The position numbers and the translations under genes are program-made. This document shows, one piece after another, positions 1 through 19,958 of a stretch of 64,000 nt of DNA. Within the stretch, counting starts at the first letter, position 1. Every line of letters starts with the position of its first letter. The notes beneath the pieces were generated by a model. It saw only the letters and a list, made by a program, of their open reading frames with translations. It was not told the origin of the DNA and searched no databases. The stretch covers positions 7,214,501 to 7,278,500 of the forward strand of contig NC_133910.1 in assembly GCF_964199755.1 (NCBI RefSeq). The letters run 5' to 3'. Source of the stretch: Larus michahellis (Eukaryota; Chordata; Aves; Charadriiformes; Laridae).

Positions 1-8349
<8,349 letters not shown>

Positions 8350-11300
8350 ATGTGAAGAACAGGGTAGAGCTGCTGGAAACAGGCCCCCTACCCAGTCCGC
8401 TGCCATATGGATGCCAACCTTTACCTCTCTTCATGCAGCATTCCAGAAGGGATTTCTCCATGCCCCTCCCCATTCGTTTGCACTGCAGAACTACTCCGAG
8501 ACCACTCCAGATCATGCACTTCCCCACGTTGGCATTACCCTTCCCCACTTCCCAGTTCTTCCAGTGCCTGCCTTCCCCCTGTTTCTGATCAGATGCAAGG
8601 TGTCTGTTGGGCTTATCCTTAGTCCTAGAGGATGTTGCTCATCTGCATCCCTCACTCCACCCATTCATTTGCAACGGGGGACTTCTCACCTTCTGTTTCC
8701 CCGAAACATTGGGTAATACCACTGTGAACTCTTCAGACCACTGGGGGAGGTGGAAACCATTCTAACCAAACCAAGAGCTGCTTGTTGGTGACACGGTGAA
8801 ATGGCCACTTGCAGGATGCTTTATTCCATTGACTCTGCAAGGGAACATCACCTTCCTAGGCAACGGTTTGACTGAGCAAGGTATGCTGTGGTGTGCACAT
8901 CACCTTCCTACCCTCAAATCCCCAAACATCCACATCCTCTTCTCATAGGAAATATCTCCCAAAAGTGCATTTCAGAAAACTACCGCAATCCAGATGGGAG
9001 TTGATAAATGGTTAAATGCTAGTGCTTGTTATACCACTAACTGCATTACACCCTTCCACTGCTGGGCATGGAAGGGCAGTGTTCATCTATTAGCATTAGC
9101 AGGAGCACTTTAGAGGTTCCAGATTTTACCTGGAGGAGGCTTCTACTTGCTGTTCCAGGAGCGTAATCCCTGTTCTCTGGACTGATTCAGCAAATAGTCA
9201 CTCTTGGAGCTTGGAATACAAAGCCTCTTTTTTTTTTTTTTTTTTTTTTTGTGGCTCAGGAAGGGAACTGCCCTTCTTGAACTGTGAAAAGAATCTGGTT
9301 ATCTGACAGCCCTCCCCTGGGCCAGAGCAGGATGCAGTTGACTGCAGTGGTCTCTCCGTTGTGGCGGTGATTAACAGTTGCCTTTCTTGGCCTGGGCCAG
9401 TAAGGCATGGTGTTGGTTGGCCTTTCTTGCCCTGTCACGAGGGGTCTGTGCCTGAGCTGGTTCCTTTTGGGGCTGGGGCGAAGCCACCATCTCTGCCTTC
9501 AAAGGTAGAATAGGTGTTTTCTGCTGCGTTAGCCACAGCAGCCATTCTTACCTGCTCCACAGTGAGTGAACTCTTCTGACAAGGCTACAAACTGTTTTCT
9601 GGTTGATCTTTCAATTGTTCTTCTTTGGGTTTGGCTTCTGCAGTTGTCTGACACTTCAGCTGCTGCTTTTCCTTGCAGTGCACGGCAGAGATGTCGGTCC
9701 CTTTCAGCTCCCACTTATAGATTCTCCTGGCAGCTGAATTACAAACGAGGATCTATGCGGGCCGTCAGCAGGCTGTGCTTGCAGCCCTTCCTGTACAGAG
9801 ACTCTCAGCCGATAAGCTATTTCTGTGTAGTGCCCTTTCCTCTTTCACCGGTGTACTGTAGTAGCACTCACTGGTGGCCGTGGACTCAGAGCAATGGCAG
9901 GCTCCCGGGCATGGCTGGGAACGTGCCCTCCTCTGACACACATGTGCGTGCACATACACAGGCACACACTTGTCCCATTCAGCAAGGAAAGACTTGTAAC
10001 TGATCACATTGTTGTTCAAGTTCTTAGTTATTGTAAAGCCTTTTTTTAAAGGGGGGGGGGGGGAAGATTAATCGCAGTCTCTGTGGCCAGAATGCATGCA
10101 GATGAGCTACTGGAAAAGGGAATTTGGCAGAATGAGAAACAAGGAATGAAAGGGCCTTGATTTATATTTTTTTTTTTTTCCACCCTGCTAGCTAAGGATG
10201 GCTGCATGGGGAGGGTGCTAGGCAGTGTGGCAAAGCTATACAGCCGCTTACTCTGTTTTGACAGTTTCTCTCTTTGAGTCAAGAGGTTTCTTTCTGTATT
10301 TGGACAGACAACATGTATGATATGGATCTTTTTCACCATTTCCCTACAAAGGGAATTAAATTTGGATTAGGGTAAGAAGGGGTATAGACAACACCTTGGT
10401 TTGGTTTAATGTAGGGAAAAAGTATTGGATCTTTTGAGCCTGTCTAGAACAAAAACTCTTTCACACTTGCTGGTGTTTTTTTTAATGGTGGTCTCTTCTT
10501 CATTCAGTCTGGGGAGGTTTGGCACTCGCTAGCAGACTGGTGAGCATCCTGCCCTGTTCCTGGGACGATGCGTGTCTGCAGGAAGGGGAGAACTTGCTTT
10601 TCTCTCTCCCTGGGGCTACGCCAGAAAGCCAGGCCTGGCCTGACGCTCTGCTTGGGTCGGGGTGAGGGCAGAAGCAGGCGCAGGCAGCGATGGGTGTCCT
10701 GCCCTGTCTGCGGGTGGCCGTGTGGAGCCAAGGGTCAGGCTGCTCCCGGGGGCCAGTAAAGCCCCTCGGGAAATTGGGTCCAACCAGGACTCGAAAGGAG
10801 CAAACATAAGCCAGGAAAGAGGCCAAAACCCAGCTCACTTGTGCAGCTTTGCTTCTGTTCCCATGAAAAACAATGGCAGTCACTGTCAGAGCTGTTGGGA
10901 ACCCAGGGCTTTCTTCTGGGCTTCCATTGGCAAGAGTTGGCTGCTCTGAGGCGCTGGCAGCTCGGCGTGTCACGAAATCCCCAGTGGACAGAGGAATCTC
11001 TTCCCAGTGAAGCAAGAGGAGAAGCAGTTGAGCTTTTCAGAAAACTGGTCTCATTGTCCCAGGCTGGCAGAGGCGCAACCTGCTCCATCGCGTAGCTGTG
11101 GCCAACCTGGGCATGTCTCTGGCTTCTCTTCCAGCAGCTTGGCGCATCACTGCTTGTGTTTTTGATAACTGTGTCTTAATAGGTTATCTCTTCCTTGTCT
11201 CCACGTTATTGACTCCACAAATCCTGGTCTTTACGGTAGCTTTTTAGCTCTCCTACCCCTCGTTTTGAATTAGAAAGCAGCCCTAGTCATTCAGCCTGGT

Positions 11301-13540
11301 GCAGCACAGCCGGGGCTGGAGCACCCAGAGCAGACCCGGAGGGAAGAAGGAGCAATCTGTTCCTATTTCGAGATCCCACACAGACCTCCCACTGCACGTC
11401 CATTATGAGCTATGCCCGGCAGTCCATGGCCGGTGCTGGGCGTACGAGGCGGCGGTGATGGAAGTGGTGTCACTTGTTCCACAGACTCGCTGCCGTCTCT
11501 CGGGAAGCTGCATCTCGCGAGCACTTTTTCCTTGTGGCATCGCTGCTGTCTTTTCCTTGTTGGACTTTGAACATTTAAGAAGTGAATCAGTTTCCAGACC
11601 CAAACCGCTGGCTAGTTTCCTTTTGGGTTTTGTTTTTTTTTTGTTGTTGTTGTGAAGTTTATTGAATTTTATTTTTTTTATAAACCCAGCAGGCTGGTGT
11701 TTTTTTGACTGCATTATTGTTTCATTGATATTTTATTCCTGGGGGGCTGAAGGGGGGGATGTTCTTCCCCACATTGTTCCCCTTCTCAGGGGATTCAGAG
11801 GCGGCTTAAACAAGTAAAAGGACTTTATTGGCAAGACTCTGCATCCCCTGGGTTTCAGACGCTGGCGAGCAGGGCTGCTCACGCCTGGATGACCCTGGAG
11901 AGCAGAGCTGGCTCTCTGCTCCAGTCTCGGGGTCAGGCAAAACACACGGGCTCTGCTCTCCCAGTTTCTGGACCTTTTAGTTGGTGGAAGCCTGTTGCAA
12001 AGAGTTGGAAAATTCAATGTAGCTTTTTTACTAACTTTTTTTTTTTAAAATCAGTATAAACTGAGTGAATGTCCAAAAGAATAGGCTTAGTTGTGACTTG
12101 GTGAAGGAGATGGGTTTCGGTTGGAAATTGTGATGGAAAAAGGGGGAGAAGGATGTTGCTCCTCCATCATCATCTTTTGTGTGGTTGGCACTTTAAATGG
12201 GGGCCTTTGAACTGTCCTGACCCTTGGTGTGATGGGCAGCAGGCGCGTGATCTCTTCCCCTCCGCATTGCCACAACCCTTTCCCCCTGCAGAAAGTTATT
12301 AAGCCCTTTTAAATGTTTGCTTCAGTTTTTAGAGGGTTCCAAACCAGGCCAAGACCTGAAGAAATACGTATTTCATTCGCATCTTAATAGGAGGGGTTGA
12401 CTTTTTTTATTTATTTTGTCGTTGCTGTTTCTTTTTAAACTGGTGGCTGTGCAGCTGGACTCTGCATGAGCTGTTGTGAACCTCTGGGAAAACCTCACTC
12501 CAGGTACGCTAGAGCACCTCGGTTAAACTCCCCTCCTGGAGAGGGGTCTCCCCGCTCCCCTCCTTGCTGCCTTACCCGGGAGCTGCAAACTCACCCTCCG
12601 CCCCTCCTGCCCCCTCCCCGCCACCCCCCGTAGTCTCTAGCTGAAAGCGTTCTTGCTCTGGCGACTGAGCCCTGTGGACAAGGCTGGTCCCCAGGGGCAA
12701 GTTCCTACAAACACTGCCTGGTCGCAGGTGTTTGTCCTTGAAAAGCCACTTCCTCGCTGGGGGGGCGCGCGTTGATGAGCGCAAAATTCCCCCCACCTAG
12801 CTTCCCTCCTGAGAGCTGCGTCGTCCATCAGCCCACCCACACCATCCCAGCCTGATGCCCCCCACAGCTCCGCGTTGCGTCGCCCCTGCCCCATCAGGAG
12901 GGAGCGGATGTGGAAACCTGGGAAATAAAAAGGAATTTGGGTGAAGCTGTGAGCGAGAGGTGTGGCTGAGCCTCGTGACTTGCCTCAAACACAAGGAATA
13001 ATGGTAGAGCCCATATTTTTGTGGGGGGAGGGAGGGGAAGGGGAGATCGTGTTTTATTTTCTTGAAAGTTAATTGAGCTTGGTGATCTTCAGATGAGGCG
13101 CGCACTTGATTTATATCAGATTCTATAGAGAGATCGCTGATATTTTTGGAAAGGGAATGGGTCTATGCAAACTTCCAAAATTGCTTGAAAGATAGTTTAA
13201 CATTTTTTTACTTTGAAATCTAAAGATAAATCTAACTTTTTTCTTAAAGCAGAAGTGCGTTTAGAAAGAGAAGCTACTTCCACTGCTCTATTTTGATGAT
13301 GATTCTTGGAAAGTTTGGGCTGGAGGGAATGACTATTTTTCACCATTTTTATCTTGCTCCTCTAATTTTTTGTTTCTTTTTCTAACGGAATGCTGTGCCG
13401 TCTTTGATTCAACAGATCGTGTTTGTATTTTCTGTATCTGGTTCCTAACGTAGAGAAATAACAAATATATGAGGAAATCAATATAATGTCAAATGTTGTT
13501 ATGGTTTGGGGGAAAAAATAAAGGTTTTTTGGTACTTCAC
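8350..13540 (+). other. FAM102A: FAM102A 3' UTR
   Basis: There are 5.2 kb with no recognisable exon between the FAM102A stop and a canonical AATAAA at 13517-13522, which is followed by a T/GT-rich downstream element at about 13557-13575. The stretch holds a T run (about 9232-9250), a CA/TG-rich patch (about 9937-9970), a G run near 10051-10062, and several T-rich tracts (11629-11680, 12025-12045). An earlier AATAAA (about 12925) could give a shorter transcript. Its use as one continuous UTR is inferred from the absence of any nearer strong signal. Confidence 0.6.
13517..13522 (+). terminator. FAM102A: Poly(A) signal, probable FAM102A distal site
   Basis: AATAAA followed within 40-60 bases by a long T/GT-rich stretch, as expected for a vertebrate cleavage site. 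Confidence 0.6.
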
Positions 13541-14862
13541 ACTGATTCTTCCTGCTTTGGTTTTTTTTGTTTTAAATATATCTTTGGTTCAAAAACCATT
13601 TGCTAAGGGAGCAGAAGGGTCAGACAGTGCTTGCTGGCATGCAGGGCCCTGGAACAGGATTTTGTTTTGTCCTCCAGGATTTCCTTGGCGGCAGGGAGTG
13701 GAAATTCCTGCCAGCCCTTCCCTGGGGACGGGAGAAGGGCCAGAGAGGGGAGCTGGCAGCACAGCAGCACTCGAGTGGACGCAACCGCCTGGCATCCAGG
13801 GGGAAGGTGAACTGGTGCAAGTCGCTGGCTGTGTCTCGTGTTCCCGAACACTATGTCCTAGCCCAAGCCACGCTTGAATGGCCCTATCCTGCCCTGCTGC
13901 AGAGCAGGGCTGGGCACCCCTGCCGGGGACCACCTTGTGGGCTGGCCAGGGTGGAGGTGCTGCAGTCCAGGGGGCTCCAAGAAACACCTGTGGCCCCTCA
14001 CTGCTTGTGTGGGGCAGCCCCTCCTCTTCCATCACAGGCTGGCAAGTCCATTAACAGAGGTTTGAGCCAAATTCAGTGCTCGGGTACTTGCTGCTGATGC
14101 ACACAAAGGCTGGAGGCAACCAGGGCACCTGGGAGAAGGTGGCTTTGGCTTCCCTACCCTCCCAAAGCCTTGGCCACATGTGCTGATCAGCTGCATCCTG
14201 GAGTCACATGTAGGCTCTTCCCCTTTCCCTCGGGTGCCTCCCCTTCCTCAGACCATCCCTTGTGTCCCTCAGCTGTTCGCTCTCACTTTTCCCTTTCCTC
14301 CAGCTGCAGCATGTGTGGATAAATTGATGTACTTTAAAATATTGGTGTCTTGCAGGCCAGGTAAACAGCCCCACTTTGGGACAACAAAAGGGCTGGGGTG
14401 CAGGACGTGAGTATCTCTGGCGTTGGAGCAGGTGTTGAGCTGGCTGGTTTCAGGATGAGTCGCTTCTACTGGAACTCACAGACATCAGGTGGTGGATGAA
14501 ACAAACCAGGGCCTGCTGCTGCTGCCCAAGGAGAGCATCCTCTCCTCTCACCAGGCAATGGCACCAGAGGGGGCATGCCTTAGCAAAGAGCTTCGCTCCC
14601 GGCCTTTCCCTCTGCGATGAGCTGGCTTCGAGGTGTACAACAGGACGTTTGCTTGGGTGAGGCACCGAGAGTGCAGAGGGCAGCCAGCCTGGCCCGCAGC
14701 TGGTCAGGCATCGCCCTCTGTAATGGCTGAGAGGAGCCAAGGCCTGCTTCGCACAAACAAGGCCCCGAGCAGCGCTAAGGCAGAACCCGCCGGCCTCCCC
14801 TGTCCCTTCCCCGGGGGGCCTGCGGCCCGGCACAGCTCCCCACCCTCGGGAGAGCCGCGCCG
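13541..14862. other. FAM102A-DPM2 intergenic spacer
   Basis: The spacer is 1.3 kb, between the presumed FAM102A poly(A) site and the DPM2 promoter. It contains several short overlapping open frames on both strands, but none has a domain or exon structure I recognise. No repeat or RNA gene was seen. Confidence 0.5.
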
Positions 14863-15049
14863 GGACTACAACTCCCTTCATGCTCCGGGCGACCCGCGCC
14901 CCTGCTTCCCATGATGCCGCCGGCCCCAAGGCCGCCCCCGCTGATTGGCTGTCTCATAACGACTGGAGGGCGAGGCGGACGTGAGGCGCGCTGATTGGTG
15001 GCCGCTCCCGGAAGGGCGGGGCTGGCGGGCGGGGAGGCCGGGTCTCGCC
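14863..15049 (+). promoter_or_regulatory. DPM2: DPM2 promoter with ZNF143-type motif
   Basis: This is GC-rich DNA without a TATA box directly upstream of the DPM2 ATG. At 14863-14883 it carries GGACTACAACTCCC followed by TTCATGC. This resembles the ACTACAAYTCCCAG-type SBS element bound by ZNF143/STAF, which is common in housekeeping promoters. CCGCCC/GGGCGGG boxes (Sp1 type) lie at about 15014-15035. Confidence 0.6.
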
Positions 15050-17300
15050 ATGGTGAGTGGGGTCGGGTGCGGCTCCCGCCCCGCCGGCCCTGGGGCTCCT
15101 CCGGAGGCGGCGGCCCGCGGCCTCTCCCCGCTCGGGCAGCCCGGTAACGTGGGGGGTTAGGCTGAACGGCGGCCGGGAGCCAGCAAGGGGCCTCCTGGCT
15201 GCTCGCGGACGGAGGGAGGCCGGGCCTCGGCCGCCTCTTTCCGGGGCAGCGCCGGTGCCGGCGGGGGTCGGTGCTTGGGAGGGCTGGGCCGGAGCTGCGA
15301 GGGCGTGAACGGCCGGGTGGGAGCACCGCCAGCAGGTCTCGGCCGCTCTCCCCGCTGCCCTCGCGGTGGGTTGTTTCTGCTGCAGAGGTTCCCGCTGCTC
15401 CTCCGCTCGCCTGCGCTCCCCGCCCCCCTCCGCTCCCGTTTCAGCCCCGCAGCAGCGCCCCTCACCCGCCCTGGGGCTGAACAAGCAGCAGGGGCCCGTT
15501 AACGCTTCCCACGCAGCCGCCAGAGCGTGCGGGTCCGGCTCTGACTCTCTCTCCCTTTGCAGGCCACAGCAACAGACCAGGTGGTTGGATTCGGCTTGGT
15601 TGTCTTCAGCCTCGTTCTCTTTGTTTACTACACGCTCTGGATCATCATACTGGTACGGGTCTCCTCCGGCCATTACAATCCCAGTCGCTCTGGTGTTGGC
15701 CTGGGTTTTGTTTAGGTGCTGGTGTCCCCAAAGGGTTCTGCCTTGCCAGTTTCCTGCTTAAAAACTTTAGGGCAGAACTCCCTGTCTTTGCTGGCGCAGC
15801 CCTTGTCCCTTCTGCCTGTGCCTGCCCTTGCATGGGTGAGACCAAGCTTCGGTGGTGCCGCCTGCCCTGCTGCTTGCAGACAGGCTGACCCGGACGGTGT
15901 GAGATCCGAGGTTCCCTGGAGCTGTCAGCGAGAGCTGGAGCCTGCTCCCTCTGGAGGTGGTGTTGTCATTGGTGTTCACGTGTGCAGTCCTCCAGATTCC
16001 TGGTTCTGCTGGGAGATCACATAGGGAAACATAAAAAGAGATTACTTTTACCAAATCTGGAGCCTGGTAGGGAGGAGAAGAGTTTGGGGAATGCAGAGCT
16101 CTGGAAAAGTGATCATAAGCCTGGTAGTTTGCCCACTTCTGGTGACACATCAGCTTGAGCCATTAGTGGTTTTCTTCCTGGAAAGAAACATCTCATGAGC
16201 TTTCCAGGTACGAGAGGCCTGGATTAGCCCTGGGCTGATGTCTGAACTCCTGGCAGCTTCCCCTCTACCCTCTGAGAGTTTTGAATTCCCCTCTTGTGTC
16301 TGCTTACTCTGCTGCCCAATACGTGTTTATACACGTCTGTAGTCCCCGGAGCGCGTAGGTGTGCTCGCTGCAGCACAGGAATCCTTACACTGCTCTCTAG
16401 TGTCCAAAGGTTTCCACTGGCCTCCGCAGAGGGATCCTGGTGGGATGAAGCAGAGCCAGTATCAGCCGCTCCCTTCTGCGGGGCAGAGGGTCTGGGGGTT
16501 TGCTGTGTTCACCACCAAGTGGGCCAGCAGCCGTGCCCACCCTGAGACCCCAGGGCCGCAGGACACCTGTGCCAGCCTCGTGTAGCCGCCCTTGTTGCCT
16601 GCCCAACGCTGAAGCCTTCCCTGTCACGTCCCTGCAGCTGGGGGCTGAGCCACATGCGGGTCTGGGCCACCGTTTTTTTTTTTGTTTGTTTGGTTTTTTT
16701 TTTGTTTTTTTTTTTTTTTTTAAGCTATCTTCTCTTGTCTGATATTTCTGTCCTGCTTTTGAAACCACGAGGCCACAGGTGTCAGGCACTTGCCTGGGTG
16801 TTGTACCCAGCTGCTGACACCCCTCTCTGTCTCCTGCAGCCCTTCATCGACAGAGACCATGGCATCCACCAGTACTTCTTGCCTAGGGAGTATGCGGTTA
16901 TCATCCCTGTGGTGGCTGGGCTGCTGCTGCTGCTATTTATAGGTGAGTGTTATTTCAGTTGTTCTAATTAGAATCTTCTAAATTAGGAAGAGAGAAGAGG
17001 GTTGCTAGGGGGTTAGCTAATGTGTGACACTCCTGACACGCTCTCTGTGGCTCCTGACGCAGCTCAGCCTGGCGCAGGCTCTCGAGGCCTGTGTTTGTGG
17101 TAACTTTGGCTGTTTGAGCCTCTGGACAGCAGAATTGTTTGTCACTCGCTCTGCTGAGGTTCTGTTTCTCACTGCAATGTGTTTTAAAAGTGCCCATAAT
17201 TAGAAGTTTTCTGGCTGAATCTGTTCTCTCTTTCATGGTAGGCGTTTTTATAATGGTCGTGATGTGGAAGAGCAGGAAACCTGCCAAGAAATCGGACTGA
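15050..17300 (+). CDS. DPM2: DPM2, regulatory subunit of dolichol-phosphate-mannose synthase
   Basis: Four coding segments: 15050-15052 (the ATG alone), 15563-15652, 16840-16942 and 17242-17300 (TGA). They join to exactly 84 codons, the human length. The protein has two hydrophobic helices, about residues 10-31 ([14 protein letters not shown]...) and 48-72 ([18 protein letters not shown]...), linked by a loop with [17 protein letters not shown]. The tail is basic and lysine-rich (SRKPAKKSD). DPM2 anchors and stabilises the catalytic subunit DPM1 in the ER membrane, through DPM3, and also binds the GPI-GlcNAc transferase. The start is set by homology and a good context (G at -3). Exon 1 contributes only the initiator codon to the protein. 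The poly(A) site is not clear. Confidence 0.96.
16673..16731. repeat. T-rich low-complexity tract in DPM2 intron 2
   Basis: About 59 bases of T, broken only by a few G residues. It could be the tail of an old retroposed copy on the minus strand or plain slippage; no flanking element body is recognisable. Confidence 0.7.
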
Positions 17301-19379
17301 AGGCCCAGCTGAGAGAGAATAAGGAGAAGGCGCCCACCCTGTGGCATCATAGCCAGGAAAAGACTTTGCCTGCAGCACCTCCTCCGGAGAGCTCAGCGCC
17401 GAGCTGGCTGCGCTCTCCCGTGTTCCTCCCTGCAGAGATGAAGTCTTCTGTAGTTTACAATTTACTGACCAAAGGGAAGCAAAACTGACCTCAGGGGCTC
17501 ATCGAGAGAAGGGACCAGAGCCCCAGCTGTGAGGGACCTGCTCCCCAGCCGGGGCTGCCAGTACCAGAGCTGGCTGGAGGAGCTGTCGGGGTCCAGCAGC
17601 ACTCACCAGAGTGCGAGTTGAGCCCTGACTCCTGCCTGCTGCTCAGCCTCTGAGTGATCCTTCCCCTCTGCTCTTGTGTGTCCGGTAGTTTGTTCCTTCT
17701 GGGTTTTTTTAAATGTTTACATACGGTTTGTGGGCTGTTATTAATTGGATTCAAGATGGAGAGGAAAGAAATGAGACTGAGCTTGGAAAAGGCAGGTTTG
17801 CGTCATCCGTTTACCTGCGGGAAGGACTAACCGTGGTGCTGGTGGGCTCTTACCTTTCTGAAGAGGGACCCCTGTGAGGCCGGGTTGGCAGAGAGTGCAG
17901 GGACAGTGCCGCTGCTGCTCTCTGCGTCCCCCCCCTGCGGTCATCCAGCTGAGGGGGCAGCGAGGAGGTTCCCTCCGTCACAAGGAAGTGTTTGGCTGTG
18001 CCACTGACGGGTGCGGCTCCCATCACTGCTGTCAGCCACTGGCTGCTTTCCTGCTCCCGGACAAGTTTCCACATGCCAGCTGGGCAGGCGTGGTGACACC
18101 CTGTCCACCCCCCTGGAGGTTTCCTCCTGGCAATGGTTGCTGCCCCAAGGTTTGGTGTCCCAGCAGCTCCCACAGACCACAACGAGTGTGATCATCCTCA
18201 ATGAAGGTCCCCAAGGTCTTGGTGCCTGTCCTCTGCCCATGCCAAGGGGGTGCCGCAGGCCTGCCAGGATGGTTTCTGCTGCACGGCCCTGGCAGCTCCT
18301 GCCCTGAGCTCTCCGTTGGCCCTGTCCTGCCGGTGGGGACAGGCAGGGAATCACCAGAGAGAAGCTGGCCAGGCAAACCCAGCCTTCTGCTGGCTCTGCT
18401 GTGCTGGGGGCTGCTTTACCTGGCCTGGAGGGCAGATTTGTGGCGCTCTGATCCTTCTCGCACATGCTGTGAACTTCCCCTACCAGACAGCCATGTGTCC
18501 CATTGTCCCATCCTGCCTCCCGACCGCCCACCAGCCCTGCGATGCTGGTGGCTTGGGGACACCCTGGGTGCTGTGGGTCTTGGGCTGAACTCGCTGTGTG
18601 GCTGGAGCTGGTGGGTGTTCCAGAGGCGAGGCTCCAGCTGGAGGCTTGTTTCCAGCTTCTGGGGGGGCTGCCTGGCCATGCTGGGCTGCGCATCCGCCCC
18701 CCTCACCTCTCACTGTGCCCTCCCTGAGGCCGGGTCCTCATCCCACCATGTTCCTTCGCCTGCACTTTGCTGCTACCCCTTCACCTGGTGAGGAATCCCC
18801 GGCTTCCCCTCTCAGCCCCCACCATGAAGGTGGCTTTGAGCTGGGACAGGGGGAGGCAAAAGGAGGAAAAATTCGGTGGTCTCTGAGCAAGCCCAGGTGC
18901 GCCCCTCGGGCACTGCTTCCTGCGCAGGAGCCCGGCAGTGTCCCTGTCACCTCTTTCCTCCTCGTCAGAGCCTGCGGGGGACAGGGTTGGGACCCGTCCC
19001 AGGGTTACGTCTCATATTTCCTTGTCAACAGCTGGGCAGGCAGCTCACTCTGGGGACGTTTCTCACGGGTGCTCTCCAGCTTGGTCCTTGCATGAGGGAC
19101 TGCAGGTGATGGGTGGCCACCTGAGGCCACCAGAAGGGGACCGGAGGCCACCAGCCCTGCTCTTGAGCCATTTTGGGTTATTTTGGTCCGTGGGCTGCTC
19201 CCACCACGACTGAGTGCGCCGATGTCCGGCCTGGCCGGGAGCTGGTAGTGCTGGGAGGTGAGGAAGGGGCTTCGGGATGGGGGGTGTGTTGGGGGGGGTG
19301 GCTGCAGGGACCCCCGGGCTGCAGGGGGGGCTGAGGAGGTGCAGGGAGAAATGGTTGCCGGGGCCGGTCCCAGGACACA
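17301..19379. other. DPM2 3' UTR and DPM2-ST6GALNAC4 spacer (no PIP5KL1 seen)
   Basis: This is 2.1 kb after the DPM2 stop. The first ~450 bases are presumably 3' UTR, though no canonical AATAAA was found. In mammals PIP5KL1 sits between DPM2 and ST6GALNAC4. None of the open frames here (for example 18201-18791 on +) shows a phosphatidylinositol-phosphate kinase motif or an exon pattern. I see no gene in this spacer. Confidence 0.5.
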
Positions 19380-19639
19380 GGGGATAGGCACGGGAGCCGG
19401 CCCCGGAGCAGTGCCGGGCGGTGCCGGGCTGCGGGCGTGTCCCAGCCGGAGCCGGAGCCGGAGCCGGAGCGGGGCGGGCGGGGGCGGTCCCGGTCCCGGC
19501 AGTGCCCGCTCGGCTCCGCCCCGCCCTCCCGCGGCCCCGGCAGCCCCAACCAGGTGCCGCCCGCCCGGGATGCGGGACCCGGCGGCGGCGGCGGCCCTGG
19601 GGGCCGGGGAGCGGCGGCGCCGCGGGGGCTCCCGGCGCG
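19380..19639 (+). promoter_or_regulatory. ST6GALNAC4: ST6GALNAC4 CpG-rich promoter and probable noncoding exon 1
   Basis: Extremely GC- and CpG-rich DNA ending in a strong donor (GTGAGT at 19640). An acceptor (CACACAG) at 19886-19892 starts the exon that holds the ATG. Four tandem GCCGGA hexamers lie at 19445-19468. The transcription start itself cannot be read from sequence. Confidence 0.45.
19445..19468. repeat. (GCCGGA)4 microsatellite
   Basis: Four perfect hexamer copies within the ST6GALNAC4 promoter region. Confidence 0.85.
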
Positions 19640-19958
19640 GTGAGTTGGGGCCGGTACCGGGCACCGGGGGCGCCGCTCCGCGGGGACGCCCCTGGCCGGG
19701 GTGGGAGGGCTGCACCCGCGGGGTGCGGGGACACGGGCGGCCCCGGGGGGGTCGCGGCCCCGGGGGGGTCCTGGTCGATCCCGGCACAAGGCGGAGGCGG
19801 GGGGGCGGGCCCGGGGCATTGGGGTACTGGGGACGGGGGGATCCCCTGTGCCCCACTCACCGGTGCTGCCGCTAAGCCCGCCCTGCACACAGGGTGCGAG
19901 CCCCCCCACTCCATGTGACTCCCGGACGCCACCGGGTGACCCGCCAAGCCCCCCGAGG

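Noticed and set aside
13120-13130. GATTCTATAG as a CR1 retroposon tail
   Set aside because: It is a single copy of the motif, with no CR1 body upstream.
16673-16731. T-rich tract as a processed pseudogene or SINE tail
   Set aside because: No element body or target duplication was recognised next to it.
18201-18791. A possible PIP5KL1 remnant (196-codon frame)
   Set aside because: No kinase motif or similarity was recognised; it reads as a chance open frame.
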